In this document: positions 54,204-64,000 of the stretch, one piece after another
How the letters are laid out: each line of letters begins with the position of its first letter
Numbering within the stretch: the first letter of the stretch is position 1
From: Rhodomicrobium sp.
GTDB taxonomy: Bacteria > Pseudomonadota > Alphaproteobacteria > Rhizobiales > HXMU1428-3
Assembly (NCBI GenBank): GCA_021604665.1
Contig: BQJK01000005.1
Span: 1 to 64,000 of the forward strand
DNA length: 64,000 bases
Direction: 5' to 3'
Translations under genes and position numbers: made by a program
The notes under the pieces: model-generated
What the model was told of the DNA's origin: nothing
The model's input: only the letters and a program-made list of their open reading frames with translations
The model's database searches: none

Positions 54204-54401
54204 TTAAATATAAAAAGGAAGCCCCGCACGCTCGCGGTTTAGACTCAATAAAAGTTTACTGCCCAGCGGATCATATGTCATGCGGACCAGCCACGATAAT
54301 GGGGTCTGATTAACCACTTTTTTTGCGGTCACCCCACAGAAAAACACACTGAGCTGAGAGAATTTGGACATATTGTGATTATTCGTCTCAGCCAGAGCCA
54401 T
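54204..54401 (-). CDS. Possible 65-residue protein upstream of the GGCT-like gene
   Basis: An open frame ends 16 bases before the GGCT-like start on the same strand. It reads MALAETNNHNMSKFSQLSVF at the start and is polar with no known family or motif. A ribosome site is not obvious. It might be real and co-transcribed, but it could equally be a chance frame in the 270-base gap that also contains the porin promoter on the other strand. Confidence 0.25.
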   Translation of the reverse strand: MALAETNNHNMSKFSQLSVFFCGVTAKKVVNQTPLSWLVRMTYDPLGSKLLLSLNRERAGLPFYI

Positions 54402-54486
54402 TCATTTAGTGAAAATTAACCATGCCCGCTTTTAATGATCGCAACAAGTTTAGTTCAAGTTGCGTTTATTGAGTGGAGTATCTGTC

Positions 54487-55878
54487 ATGCGTTCCGTCGC
54501 GTCTCGCCTTTTTCCGGCTATAGCAGCCGGCTGTTTTTCACTATTTTTAGTCACTTCAACAACCGCCAATGCGGGTGAAATGTTGTTTGACGAGGATGAG
54601 GTTTTCCAAGACTCCTCATTCAACAACCAGCCTTCTTTAAAAGATCAACCAGCAGAACCTAGATATGAAGGTGTTCTCCCTGGCGGCTGGATTGTCACAG
54701 CTAACACAGCCTATGCTGATGTAATTCTAGATTATGATGAAAACATCACCACCAAAGCCATTGATCAACTGATCTTCCGTAAAAATGGCCTGATTGGTAC
54801 CAACAAAATTTACATCTCCGGTTTGCTGAAAGGCTCTTACCTCGGTGAATGGACGGACACAGATGGGGCGTTCCCAATCCTCACCCGCTTCCCCAATCAT
54901 TCAGGCACATCAGCTCATCGTTTTTTCATAGATAATGCGGCACTTGCCATCACGGCCACTCCAGCAGATTGGCTCACCCTCTTTGCTCAAATCGAATATC
55001 ATGAGGTGCGTTTTGACAGCCAGGATGAACTGCAACTCCGGAAAGTTTATGCCACACTGGGTGACCTGAACCGCTCACCTCTCTACCTGACCTTCGGCCG
55101 TAAAACTATAAACTTCGGTGATTTTGACCTCTATAGCCCCTTCTCTCAAAATATCAATAATCACTTCTTCCGCGCTGAAAGCGATGGCGTGATTGCAGAA
55201 ATGGGCTTCGTCAATAAAAACCTTCACCTGACAGCAACTGCCATCACAGGCGGCCGCCATCTGCGCACAGCGGATACAGCGGAAGATGACCAAATCAACA
55301 ATTTCGCCCTTGATGGGGAAGTGTTCATCCCCGTGCGGGAAGGCACCATCTTGAAACTGGGTGGCGGTTATCTGCACGGCACGATCTACAACCACACCCT
55401 ACCGCACCATCCCGGGCCAGAAATTGACTGCCCCGTCACGCCTGGCGCTAGCGGTGTTCCTAAATGCCGTGGCCGCAACGCTGCCTATGACATGCGGGCC
55501 GAGTTAATCTCCCCAATGTTTGACCTGATGGCAGAATACACAGCAACCATAGACCCATGGCCCGCAACAGGCCAAAAGCTTGAAGCTTTCACAGTTCAGG
55601 GCCGCTACAAAACGGCGATCCGGGATTATAAAACCCATTTCAGCCTCAGCTACAGCTTTTCAGATATTGGACCGTTTTCAACAGGCGGACCAGGCTCACC
55701 GGTTTTTGACAGCATCGAGCAATGGGTTGGCGGCATGGAAGTCTTCATTAATCCGAATTTCTCTTTCGGTATAGAATACTCCCACAACACAGGCTTTGCC
55801 CCGCTGGTTAACATCACCAGCACGGCCCAGGATGCAGAAGCCGATCAGATTGTCATCGGCGGGCGGATCGTATTTTAA
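54487..55878 (+). CDS. LbtU-like outer membrane porin
   Basis: The 463-residue protein has a signal peptide ending near ANAGE and a beta-barrel pattern: alternating hydrophobic strands with Asn/Asp/Gly turns and a terminal phenylalanine (GGRIVF). Blocks such as FFIDNAALAITATPADWLTLFAQIEYHEV, LTFGRKTINFGDFD and FGIEYSHNTGF recall the LbtU siderophore-porin family of Legionella. Function in iron uptake is inference. GGAG 8 bases before the ATG supports this start; a frame from 54460 has no ribosome site. No partner transport genes are adjacent. Confidence 0.75.
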   Translation: MRSVASRLFPAIAAGCFSLFLVTSTTANAGEMLFDEDEVFQDSSFNNQPSLKDQPAEPRYEGVLPGGWIVTANTAYADVILDYDENITTKAIDQLIFRKNGLIGTNKIYISGLLKGSYLGEWTDTDGAFPILTRFPNHSGTSAHRFFIDNAALAITATPADWLTLFAQIEYHEVRFDSQDELQLRKVYATLGDLNRSPLYLTFGRKTINFGDFDLYSPFSQNINNHFFRAESDGVIAEMGFVNKNLHLTATAITGGRHLRTADTAEDDQINNFALDGEVFIPVREGTILKLGGGYLHGTIYNHTLPHHPGPEIDCPVTPGASGVPKCRGRNAAYDMRAELISPMFDLMAEYTATIDPWPATGQKLEAFTVQGRYKTAIRDYKTHFSLSYSFSDIGPFSTGGPGSPVFDSIEQWVGGMEVFINPNFSFGIEYSHNTGFAPLVNITSTAQDAEADQIVIGGRIVF

Positions 55879-55928
55879 AACACCACTTATAAACACCACT
55901 TAGAAACACCGTCTATAAACGCCACTTG
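55878..55928 (+). repeat. Four tandem 13-bp repeats after the porin gene
   Basis: AAACACCACTTAT, AAACACCACTTAG, AAACACCGTCTAT and AAACGCCACTTG follow one another from the stop codon onward. The last unit is one base short. Confidence 0.75.
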
Positions 55929-55935
55929 AAACATC

Positions 55936-55967
55936 AAAAGCCCCGCAGACTTAACTGCGGGGCTTTT
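55936..55967. terminator. Bidirectional terminator between the porin and phzF-like genes
   Basis: AAAAGCCCCGCAG and CTGCGGGGCTTTT form a perfect 13-bp stem with loop ACTTAA and T-runs on both sides. Confidence 0.93.
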
Positions 55968-56024
55968 ATAATTATGTTCAGAAAATCAAACGGCAATCTT
56001 AAGAGCCGTGAGGCAAGCTAAGGC

Positions 56025-56933
56025 TTAATAGAGCGTCCCCTCAGCCACCCGAACAGCATGACCGCCAAGGCGAATGGTCCGGGCTTTTTTCTCCTCAATT
56101 TCGATCTCAAGTTTCATCAGACTTGGGCGCCCCATGGCAAGCCCCTGCTCAATACGTGTTTCATAGAATTTATGGCTACCAAGATCATAACGCTCAATCA
56201 CCGAAGCAAAAGCCACCGCCGCTGCTCCCGTTGCCGGGTCCTCCGGCACGCCAAGATCAGGCGCAAACATGCGCGCGTTAAACCCCGGCTTTGCGCTGCC
56301 TTCATCACGGCAATAAACAAACACCCCAACCGGTTGCAACGGCTCAAACGCCTCTTCCCAATAGCTAAAGTCTGGCTTAACACGGTTTAACACCGCCTCA
56401 TTCCTGACCGGCACAAAGATAAACCGAACACTTACCTCGGCTGATGAAATTTTATGGTTTTCAAAGCCAACATCAACACAACCTATTGAGAGAGAATCTG
56501 CCACCAGGTCCATCTCTGGCACTATCTCATGGCGCACCGGCATCACAGGGGAATCAAACTCCGCATAGGTCACCTCTCCCGGCACAATCCCCACGGCACA
56601 GCGCACCAAACCAAGCCCTTCTTCAAGCAACAAAAGCTGATCAACAGCGCTATTCGTCTCCGCGTTTTTTATCTCTCCCAATAAAATTGCAGTGCCAATG
56701 GTTGGGTGACCCGCAAAAGGAATTTCACAAGCGGGGGTAAAAATGCGGGCCTTGGCTGAGGCAATCGGGTTTTCGGCCTTTTGTAAAAACACCGTTTCAG
56801 AAAAGCCAAACTCTTTGGTAATCGCAAGCATCGTTTCATCTGAAAGATCATCCGCCGCCTCAACCACAGCAAGCTGATTGCCGGCATATGCCTCTTTTGT
56901 AAAGACATCAATGATATGAAATTTATGGCCCAT
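56025..56933 (-). CDS. PhzF-family isomerase/epimerase-like protein
   Basis: The 302-residue protein has the two-domain diaminopimelate-epimerase-like fold of PhzF: VDVFTKEAYAGNQLAVV at the start, the catalytic Glu46 in FGFSETVFL, CEIPFAGHPTIGTAILLGE, and GVPEDPATGAAAVAFASV in the second domain. PhzF itself isomerises a phenazine precursor, but no phenazine genes are here, and most members have unknown substrates. It ends at the bidirectional terminator. No strong ribosome site is visible. Confidence 0.9.
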   Translation of the reverse strand: MGHKFHIIDVFTKEAYAGNQLAVVEAADDLSDETMLAITKEFGFSETVFLQKAENPIASAKARIFTPACEIPFAGHPTIGTAILLGEIKNAETNSAVDQLLLLEEGLGLVRCAVGIVPGEVTYAEFDSPVMPVRHEIVPEMDLVADSLSIGCVDVGFENHKISSAEVSVRFIFVPVRNEAVLNRVKPDFSYWEEAFEPLQPVGVFVYCRDEGSAKPGFNARMFAPDLGVPEDPATGAAAVAFASVIERYDLGSHKFYETRIEQGLAMGRPSLMKLEIEIEEKKARTIRLGGHAVRVAEGTLY

Positions 56934-57002
56934 AAATCCCCCCGTTTAAAATAACACCGCCCCGTTGATGGTGCACATAACACAAAAACCACGCAACCCC
57001 AC

Positions 57003-57029
57003 AAAAAAAGGCCCCCACAAGGGAGCCTT
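57003..57029 (-). terminator. Rho-independent terminator of the ilvC transcript
   Basis: On the minus strand AAGGCTCCC, loop TTGT, GGGGGCCTT (one mismatch) and then TTTTTTT. It lies about 250 bases after the ilvC stop. Confidence 0.88.
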
Positions 57030-57281
57030 CAATCCATCAATCATCTAATCCAAGACGCCTAAGCCGCCCGCCGCACATTTCCTACTGTGATAGGTAGAAA
57101 CTATAATGCCATCACTCCAATATCCATATTCGAAGATCGAAGTAGCTTCCCTTAAAAAAGGGAAGCTACGAACATGGCGAGTGCCAACGAGCCCGGTGCC
57201 TTGCGCCGCCCCTCGGAGGGCCCGATGCAAAGCGGCGGAATAGCCCGTGAGAGAAATAATCAAAGAACTAAAATTAAAATT
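57030..57281 (-). ncRNA. Structured 3' region or small RNA after ilvC
   Basis: Between ilvC and its terminator the minus strand folds strongly. GTAGCTTCCCTT and AAGGGAAGCTAC (57142-57169) form a perfect 12-bp stem, and CGCCGC...GCGGCG with an inner CCCT/AGGG hairpin forms a second element (about 57210-57240). A 72-residue open frame (57045-57263) runs through it; it has no family match and may be accidental. The stretch may be a 3'-derived small RNA, a dispersed repeat or a small gene. Confidence 0.4.
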
Positions 57282-58310
<1,029 letters not shown>

Positions 58311-58410
58311 CTACCTTCTTGTTAGTTTAATGCACCCGCTTGGCTGCGAGTGTCAGATAAGTACCGTAATTTAGTCTTTGAAGCCGGGTTAATGGTCATA
58401 ACAGCTAATG

Positions 58411-59148
58411 TCAATGTCCCAGTTGCTTTAAATAGCGTTTAACCGTCTCCTCAACCCCATAAATGAGGCAATCTGCAGTGAAACAATGCCCAATAGAGCA
58501 TTCAGTTATCATGGGCGCCTTCGCCATAAGCGCCGGCAAATTCTCTAATGTCAGGTCATGCCCGGCATTCACGCCCAGTTGGGCAGCTGTGGCCGCCTCT
58601 GTTGTCAATGCCAGCCGCTCAAGTTCAGCCTGCAGCTGCGCCGTATCAGAGAGCGCACCATATGGCCCAGTATATATTTCAATTCTATCAGCACCAACAC
58701 CAGCCGCCGCCTTGGCCGCCTCTGGCAGCGCATCTATAAAAAGAGACACCCGGCACCCTTGCTGCTGAGCGCGGGTAATAACATCTCTCAAAAGCGCTTC
58801 ATTCCCGGCGACATCCCACCCATGATCAGATGTTTCCTGCGCCGGGTCATCAGGTACAAAAGTTACTTGATCTGGCTGCACTGCTTCTATTAGCGCCATG
58901 AACCGTGCATCTGGATAACCCTCTATATTAAACTCGCGGCCCGTATAATCCTTGCTGATCATGTCAGCAAGCTCATACACATCCGTCATACGAATGTGGC
59001 GCTCATCTGGGCGGGGATGCACGGTTAGCCCATGTGCCCCGGCATCGAGCGCCATAGCCCCAAAACCAGTTACACTCGGCCAAGGCAGGTTCCGCCGATT
59101 TCGCAATAATGCAATGGCATTTAGATTGACACTTAAATGCGCCGCCAT
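58411..59148 (-). CDS. pdxJ: Pyridoxine 5'-phosphate synthase PdxJ
   Basis: The 245-residue TIM-barrel enzyme makes pyridoxine phosphate from aminoacetone phosphate and deoxyxylulose phosphate. Family blocks are LSVNLNAIALLRNRR, GAHGLTVHPRPDERHIR, EFNIEGYPD, DQVTFVPDDPAQETSDHGWD, RIEIYTGPYG and LGVNAGHDLTLENL, and the ending ECSIGHCFTADCLIYGV. It is placed between ilvH and ilvC, an unusual neighbour for a branched-chain amino acid set. Start: CCTGAAAATGG after AGGACC. Confidence 0.96.
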   Translation of the reverse strand: MAAHLSVNLNAIALLRNRRNLPWPSVTGFGAMALDAGAHGLTVHPRPDERHIRMTDVYELADMISKDYTGREFNIEGYPDARFMALIEAVQPDQVTFVPDDPAQETSDHGWDVAGNEALLRDVITRAQQQGCRVSLFIDALPEAAKAAAGVGADRIEIYTGPYGALSDTAQLQAELERLALTTEAATAAQLGVNAGHDLTLENLPALMAKAPMITECSIGHCFTADCLIYGVEETVKRYLKQLGH

Positions 59149-59258
59149 TTTCAGGTCCTTGAGTGAGGGAGGGCTAATTTAAAAGAATTACCTCTTATAA
59201 AAGCCAGGTATTTACCAGATAAAATCAAGATAGTGAAACAGAGCCAGGAAGAAGCCAC

Positions 59259-59786
59259 TTAAAGCCGCTCATTCATGCCCTCTGCACCTCGAGAAATTGC
59301 CGCCACACCGGTGCGAGCAACTTCAACCAGCCCAAGCGGTTTCATCAACTGAATGAACTGTTCAATTTTGCCGGACTTCCCGGTTAACTCAAACACGAAA
59401 TGCGTCGTGGAAGCATCCACCACCTGCGCCCGAAACGCTTCGCCAAGGCGCAGCGCCTCAACCCGGTTATCACCCTTGCCAGCCACTTTAACCAAAGCCA
59501 ACTCCCGCTCTAGCGAGCGCCCACCAACGGTGAGATCTGTCACCCGGTGAACAGGGACCAACCGCTCTAGCTGGGCCTTAATCTGTTCAATAACCATCGG
59601 CGTTCCCGTGGTTACAATAGTGATCCGCGATATGTGCTTTTCATGGCTGGTTTCCGTCACCGTCAAGCTATCAATATTATAGCCCCGGCCTGAAAACAGC
59701 CCAATCACTCTTGCCAATACGCCAGGTTCATTATCAACCAGTGCTGAAAGAGTGTGAATTTCTTGTTGTTCTGCATCGGTGCTCAT
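59259..59786 (-). CDS. ilvH: Acetolactate synthase small (regulatory) subunit IlvH
   Basis: The 175-residue subunit has the ACT domain at its N-terminus (HTLSALVDNEPGVLARVIGLFSGRGYNIDSLTV, about residues 11-43) that binds valine for feedback inhibition, followed by the C-terminal ALS_ss domain (ELALVKVAGKGDNRVE). It activates IlvI and confers feedback control. It lies 85 bases after ilvI on the same strand. Confidence 0.96.
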   Translation of the reverse strand: MSTDAEQQEIHTLSALVDNEPGVLARVIGLFSGRGYNIDSLTVTETSHEKHISRITIVTTGTPMVIEQIKAQLERLVPVHRVTDLTVGGRSLERELALVKVAGKGDNRVEALRLGEAFRAQVVDASTTHFVFELTGKSGKIEQFIQLMKPLGLVEVARTGVAAISRGAEGMNERL

Positions 59787-59871
59787 TAAAACTGCTCAGC
59801 CCCTGAAGGTTTGTTGTTCATGTATAGAAAATAAAAAACGGAAGTGCCGCGATGCGGCAGTACCCTCTGAA

Positions 59872-61638
59872 TCAGACAAGCATTTTACCCTCATCAGATA
59901 TGGCATCCTTGATATCTTCAGCTTCAACTTCGCTGGCCAGCAGCATATTATTATGCGCTTCACCAGAGGGGATCATCGGGAAGCAGTTGGCAAGCTTGGC
60001 AACCCGGCAATCAAACAGCACCGGCTTATCCACCTCGATCATCTCTTTTATTAAGCCATCAAGCTCATCCGGCGTTTCCGCCCTAAGGCCAACACCACCA
60101 AAAGCTTCAGCAAGTTTCACAAAATCAGGCAATGCCTCAGAGTAAGAGTGTGAGTAACGCCCACCATGCAACAGCTCCTGCCACTGGCGCACCATGCCCA
60201 TATATTCATTATTCAGAATAAAGATCTTGATCGGCAGATTATATTGAACCGCGGTTGACATCTCTTGCATCGTCATCTGAACAGAGGCTTCCCCTGCAAT
60301 ATCAATAACAAGGCTATCCCTATGGGCAACCTGCACGCCAACTGCCGCCGGCAGGCCATAGCCCATAGTCCCCAACCCGCCAGAGGTCATCCAGCGGTTC
60401 GGTGCTTCAAAGCCATAATATTGTGCGGCCCACATTTGATGTTGCCCCACCTCAGTGGTGATGTAGGTGTCTTTATCTTTGGTTAGCTCATACAGCCGCT
60501 GAATAGCATATTGCGGCATAATCTCTTTTTTAGAGTTTTTATAACCAAGGCTTTTCTTCGCGCGCCACTGATCAATCTGCGCCCACCAGGCTTTTAATGC
60601 CTTCTTGTCAATTTGCTCGGCTTTGGTTTTCCAAATCCGCAAAATATCTTCAAGCACATGACCAACATCACCAATAATCGGCAGGTCCACCCGGACATTT
60701 TTATTGATGGATGACTTATCAATATCTATGTGGATCTTCTTCGAGTTTGGTGCAAACGCATCAAGCCGCCCGGTGATGCGGTCATCAAACCGCGCACCGA
60801 TACACACCATCACATCGCAATCATGCATGGCCCAGTTGGCCTCATAAGTGCCGTGCATACCAAGCATACCAAGCCAATTTTTACCAGAAGCCGGGTAAGC
60901 GCCAAGCCCCATTAGTGTAGAGGTAATCGGCACACCGGTTTTCTTCACCAGCTCGCGCAGCAGGTCACAGGCCTCTGGGCCAGAGTTGATCACCCCGCCG
61001 CCCGTATAGAATAACGGCTTTTTCGCTTTAGAGATCATTTCAACCGCTTCACGAATAGCAACCTGATCACCCTTAATCTGCGGGCTATATGTTTTGTGTT
61101 TAATTTTTTGCGGGCCAGTATATTCAGCCATCTGGAACTGAACATCTTTAGGAATATCAACCACAACCGGGCCGGGCCGGCCGCTGGAGGCAACATAGAA
61201 TGCCTCATGCATCACCCGCGCAAGATCGTTCACATCTTTCACCAGGTAGTTATGCTTGGTACAAGGCCGGGTAATGCCAACAGTGTCACATTCCTGAAAA
61301 GCATCATTGCCAATCAGATGCGTCGCAACCTGGCCAGAAATACATACCAGCGGAATAGAATCGAGAAGCGCATCAGCAAGCCCGGTAACAGCATTTGTCG
61401 CGCCGGGGCCAGATGTTACCAGCAACACGCCAACCTTGCCGGTAGAGCGGGCATAACCTTCCGCCGCATGGGCAGCACCCTGCTCATGTCGAACCAGAAT
61501 ATGTTCAATATCATCCCGGTCAAACAGCGCATCATAAATCGGCAGCACAGCGCCGCCCGGATATCCAAAAAGATGCTCAACCCCTTGATCAGCAAGGGCT
61601 TGCAAAACAATTTCGGCGCCGGTCATCGTCCGCGACAT
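59872..61638 (-). CDS. ilvI: Acetolactate synthase large (catalytic) subunit
   Basis: The 588-residue ThDP enzyme makes acetolactate or acetohydroxybutyrate. It contains [14 protein letters not shown] near residue 25, the ThDP-activating Glu52 in [16 protein letters not shown], the FAD/CoA middle domain ([10 protein letters not shown]) and the ThDP diphosphate motif GEASVQM...[12 protein letters not shown]. The ATG at 61638 has GGAG seven bases upstream, so it is preferred over the GTG one codon earlier. It begins the leftward ilvI-ilvH unit. A hairpin with a T-run lies 80 bases upstream and may be an attenuator. Confidence 0.96.
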   Translation of the reverse strand: MSRTMTGAEIVLQALADQGVEHLFGYPGGAVLPIYDALFDRDDIEHILVRHEQGAAHAAEGYARSTGKVGVLLVTSGPGATNAVTGLADALLDSIPLVCISGQVATHLIGNDAFQECDTVGITRPCTKHNYLVKDVNDLARVMHEAFYVASSGRPGPVVVDIPKDVQFQMAEYTGPQKIKHKTYSPQIKGDQVAIREAVEMISKAKKPLFYTGGGVINSGPEACDLLRELVKKTGVPITSTLMGLGAYPASGKNWLGMLGMHGTYEANWAMHDCDVMVCIGARFDDRITGRLDAFAPNSKKIHIDIDKSSINKNVRVDLPIIGDVGHVLEDILRIWKTKAEQIDKKALKAWWAQIDQWRAKKSLGYKNSKKEIMPQYAIQRLYELTKDKDTYITTEVGQHQMWAAQYYGFEAPNRWMTSGGLGTMGYGLPAAVGVQVAHRDSLVIDIAGEASVQMTMQEMSTAVQYNLPIKIFILNNEYMGMVRQWQELLHGGRYSHSYSEALPDFVKLAEAFGGVGLRAETPDELDGLIKEMIEVDKPVLFDCRVAKLANCFPMIPSGEAHNNMLLASEVEAEDIKDAISDEGKMLV

Positions 61639-61719
61639 CACTATTCTCCAGTAATTCAGGCACTCAAAAAATTAAGCGCATATAATTTAAAATCAGACAT
61701 TGCTGTAACTGAAATTCTC

Positions 61720-61746
61720 AAAAAAATTCTGGCCGCAAAGGCCAGA
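61720..61746 (-). terminator. Terminator hairpin between miaA and ilvI
   Basis: On the minus strand TCTGGCC, loop TTTGC, GGCCAGA, then ATTTTTTT. It is a perfect 7-bp stem. It may end miaA or act as an attenuator in the ilvI leader; a 15-codon frame reading MAPLKSNRLIISGSF with a stop just before the hairpin is compatible with the second idea. Confidence 0.75.
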
Positions 61747-61927
61747 TCCACAGTCTAGAAAGATCCACTTATAATTAAGCGGTTACTTTTTAAGGGTGCC
61801 ATCATTCATAAAAGGCCAATTTAACAGCGAACAGCCAATACTCACGCAGCTACATCCCTCACAGAATAATATCCAGTATAAAATACTGGTTTCAAGCGAG
61901 CCACACTAACCAATAGAAAACCTGAGG

Positions 61928-62854
61928 TCAACCATTTTGGTGAATATTTGAAACAATTTCCGGCAGATTTCTTTCCATTTCTTGCGCTGCAAGCTTATTC
62001 CACGCAATCATATTACCCCTAATCCATGTCATCTGCCGTTTCGCATAGCGCCTGGTTTGCTGTGCAGCCCGCTCAATAGCCTCATCCAGCGTTAACTCTC
62101 CCTCAATATGGGCCATCAGCTCCGGCACACCCAGCGCCCGCATAATCGGCAAACTGCGATCAAACCCAAACGCACGAAGTGCCGCCACCTCATCAAGCCC
62201 GCCTCTCTCAACCATTTGACCAAATCTTTGGTTGATCCGTTGATAAAGAATTTCGCGCGGCCAGGTCACGACAAAACGGTGCGCTCCCCCTGAAGCCAAT
62301 AGCGGTTCAGTCTTCTGAGCCTGCCAATAGGTCAGCGAGCGCCCCGTCCCCTCAAGCACCTCAAGCGCCCGGATAATTCGCTGCGTATCTCCCGGCTTCA
62401 ACCGCCCCGCCACCTCCGGGTCAAGCTCTTGAAGCTGGTCATGAAGCGCCGGCGCCCCTAATGCCGCCGCTTGGTCGCGCCACTTAGTGCGGACAGCCTC
62501 TTCAATATCAGGCACCTCAGATAGCCCCTCTAATAGAGCCTGAAAATAAAGCCCGGTACCACCGACAAAAATCATCCGCCTCTCATTGGCCTTAAACTCC
62601 TTCATAAGCGCCTGCACATCTCGCAACCAGGCCCCGGTCGAATAAGCCACAGCCCCGCTCACATGCCCAAACAGATGATGCGGCGCAAGGGTCATCTCAT
62701 CAGCCCCCGGCCGGGCACTAATAATTTCCAACTCACTGTAAACCTGGCAGCTATCCGTATTAATGATGACCCCATTAAACTCAGCCGCCAAAGACAAAGC
62801 CAATTGCGTTTTGCCGCTAGCAGTTGGCCCGGCAATCAAAATCGGTTCTGGCAT
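61928..62854 (-). CDS. miaA: tRNA dimethylallyltransferase MiaA
   Basis: The 308-residue enzyme adds the isopentenyl group to A37 of tRNAs reading UNN codons. P-loop GPTASGKT is at 9-16; INTDSCQVYSELEI, FVGGTGLYFQALLEGLSEVP and RQMTWIRGN are further family blocks (the second marks the DMAPP site). It is complete. The gene for RNA chaperone Hfq, often nearby, is not in the window. It reads the same way as ilvI, 290 bases ahead of it. Confidence 0.96.
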   Translation of the reverse strand: MPEPILIAGPTASGKTQLALSLAAEFNGVIINTDSCQVYSELEIISARPGADEMTLAPHHLFGHVSGAVAYSTGAWLRDVQALMKEFKANERRMIFVGGTGLYFQALLEGLSEVPDIEEAVRTKWRDQAAALGAPALHDQLQELDPEVAGRLKPGDTQRIIRALEVLEGTGRSLTYWQAQKTEPLLASGGAHRFVVTWPREILYQRINQRFGQMVERGGLDEVAALRAFGFDRSLPIMRALGVPELMAHIEGELTLDEAIERAAQQTRRYAKRQMTWIRGNMIAWNKLAAQEMERNLPEIVSNIHQNG

Positions 62855-63027
62855 CGCGCAAGTCGCTCTCTATTTATCAGTTTAATCACCAAAGCCTATG
62901 CTTCCCACATCAGCTTGTTTCCTCTATATACGGGGCGAGCAATAAACTGACAAACCCCAACTACTAATGCCCAATGGCTTAATGCCAGTTTTCAATATCC
63001 CTCACACAAAACACCGGAACCAAATCA

Positions 63028-63954
63028 ATGACCGCCAGTCAGAAAATCCTCACACTGATCACACCAGAAAAAAGCTCCATCCTGACAAGTGAGACGCTAT
63101 CCGAACTGGCAACAACTTTGAAAACAACAACCGGCACCACAACTGATGCCCCTATCTGGCTGGCAGAGGCAGTGGCCGTTGACCTCCCCCTCACCTCAAA
63201 TGCTGGTGAGTTAGAAGAAACCGCCATCACTGAAAGCCTAAAAGGCTGGATCAAAGATAGACCCATAGACTTCGCGATCACAGCATCTGATAAGCGCCGC
63301 AAAAAACTGCTGATTTCAGACATGGATTCCACCATCATCCAGGAAGAATGCATCGACGAAATCGCCTTCATGGCCGGCATTAAACCGCGTATCGCTGGCA
63401 TTACTGAACGCGCCATGCGCGGAGAGATAGAATTTGATGATGCGCTTCGCGAACGTGTAGGCCTTTTAAAGGGGCTGGAGACCACAGCGCTGGAAACAGT
63501 GATTAAAGAGCGGCTCAACATATCACCAGGCGCCCGCACTTTAGTGCGCACTATGGCAGCAAACGGGGCTTATTGCGCCCTAGTCTCTGGCGGCTTCACT
63601 TTCTTCACAGACCGCATTGCAAAGCTCACCGGCTTTCACACAACACAAGCCAACCAGCTCGAAATTAAAGATGATAAACTCACCGGAAATGTCATCCCCC
63701 CCATTCTCGGTAGCGCCGCCAAAAAACACGCGTTAGAGAGCTACCTAACCGAAAAAGGTCTTGAGGCAGAAAGCAGCCTCGCTGTTGGTGATGGCGCAAA
63801 TGATCTGGAGATGATCCGCATTGCCGGGCTGGGCGTGGCTTACCGCGCCAAACCCATTGTCGCAGCTGAAGCAAAAGCCGCCGTCACACATACAGATCTA
63901 ACCAGCCTGCTCTATATGCAAGGCTACCGCAAAAGTGAATTTATAGAGACATAA
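63028..63954 (+). CDS. serB: Phosphoserine phosphatase SerB
   Basis: The 308-residue HAD-family enzyme does the last step of serine synthesis. The nucleophile motif DMDST is at 98-102 (Asp98); VSGGFTFFTDRIA is HAD motif II with its serine; KKHALESYLTEKGL gives the lysine; and GDGANDLEMI is motif IV. The cap includes RGEIEFDDALRERVGLLKGL. The N-terminal 80 residues form the ACT-like regulatory domain. It is divergent from miaA with about 170 bases between. The start is the first Met; no strong ribosome site is seen. Confidence 0.95.
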   Translation: MTASQKILTLITPEKSSILTSETLSELATTLKTTTGTTTDAPIWLAEAVAVDLPLTSNAGELEETAITESLKGWIKDRPIDFAITASDKRRKKLLISDMDSTIIQEECIDEIAFMAGIKPRIAGITERAMRGEIEFDDALRERVGLLKGLETTALETVIKERLNISPGARTLVRTMAANGAYCALVSGGFTFFTDRIAKLTGFHTTQANQLEIKDDKLTGNVIPPILGSAAKKHALESYLTEKGLEAESSLAVGDGANDLEMIRIAGLGVAYRAKPIVAAEAKAAVTHTDLTSLLYMQGYRKSEFIET

Positions 63955-64000
63955 GCTCGCCCAAAAGACTTAACAAGATCGCAAAATAAGTCCCGGGAAA

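Noticed and set aside
61096..61758. Plus-strand frame of 220 codons across ilvI
   Set aside because: Runs antisense to ilvI and its leader with no recognisable domain.

Overview
The window is part of an alphaproteobacterial genome. The signs are a Ros/MucR zinc-finger regulator, the CtrA inhibitor SciP beside flagellar genes, the sigma54 flagellar activator FlbD, a GAAC-N7-GAAC SOS box of the alphaproteobacterial type, and a nadA-nadB-nadC cluster behind a perfect palindrome. I could not place it in a genus from sequence alone.

Region 1, about 1-25.8 kb, is mobile DNA that looks like an integrated mobilizable plasmid carrying metal resistance. From the left it holds the start of a DNA cytosine-5 methyltransferase (cut by the window edge), a small HTH protein, a truncated nuclease, a ParDE toxin-antitoxin pair, small plasmid-type genes and a serine recombinase remnant. 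A copper island follows at 4.3-16 kb: CsoR repressor under its own operator, a broken methyltransferase gene, a tiny Cys-rich peptide, an APC permease, the copper ATPase CopA, a CnrY-CnrX-CnrH-like anti-sigma/sensor/ECF-sigma unit, His-rich exported proteins, a TolC-type channel, a Tat-exported multicopper oxidase, a cupredoxin and a DUF305 protein. After it come a VirD4/TraG coupling protein and a MobA/MobL relaxase facing each other, an AAA-ATPase plus subtilase pair resembling the IetAS stability/defence module and bracketed by inverted copies of a 27-bp sequence, then three 16-bp iterons, a RepA-type initiator and a ParA/ribbon-helix-helix partition pair. The region stops at an elongator tRNA-Met gene (25844-25920), the likely insertion site.

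Region 2, 26-64 kb, is ordinary chromosome. It holds a lipid-type methyltransferase and mnmA; a flagellar block (fliK, flgD, sciP, fliF, fliG, fliH, fliN, flbD, flhA) with candidate sigma54 and CtrA sites; comF; mucR; an SOS-controlled orphan imuA; de novo NAD synthesis (nadA, nadB, nadC); a SleB-type cell wall hydrolase; the MeaB/ArgK GTPase; pyruvate phosphate dikinase; a gamma-glutamylcyclotransferase-like gene; an LbtU-like porin; a PhzF-like gene; a branched-chain amino acid cluster read leftwards (miaA, ilvI, ilvH, pdxJ, ilvC); and serB.

How the parts work together: the copper genes cover sensing in the cytoplasm (CsoR) and envelope (CnrX-like), export (CopA), periplasmic oxidation and binding (multicopper oxidase, cupredoxin, DUF305, His-rich proteins) and an outer membrane channel. 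The flagellar block builds the MS ring and switch, the export gate and the hook, and carries its own regulators. The best candidates for follow-up are the IetAS-like pair with its flanking repeats, the integrated replicon at tRNA-Met, the sigma54 site in front of sciP, the LexA-like sites at imuA, the Cys-rich mini-gene, and the structured RNAs after ilvC and before nadA.
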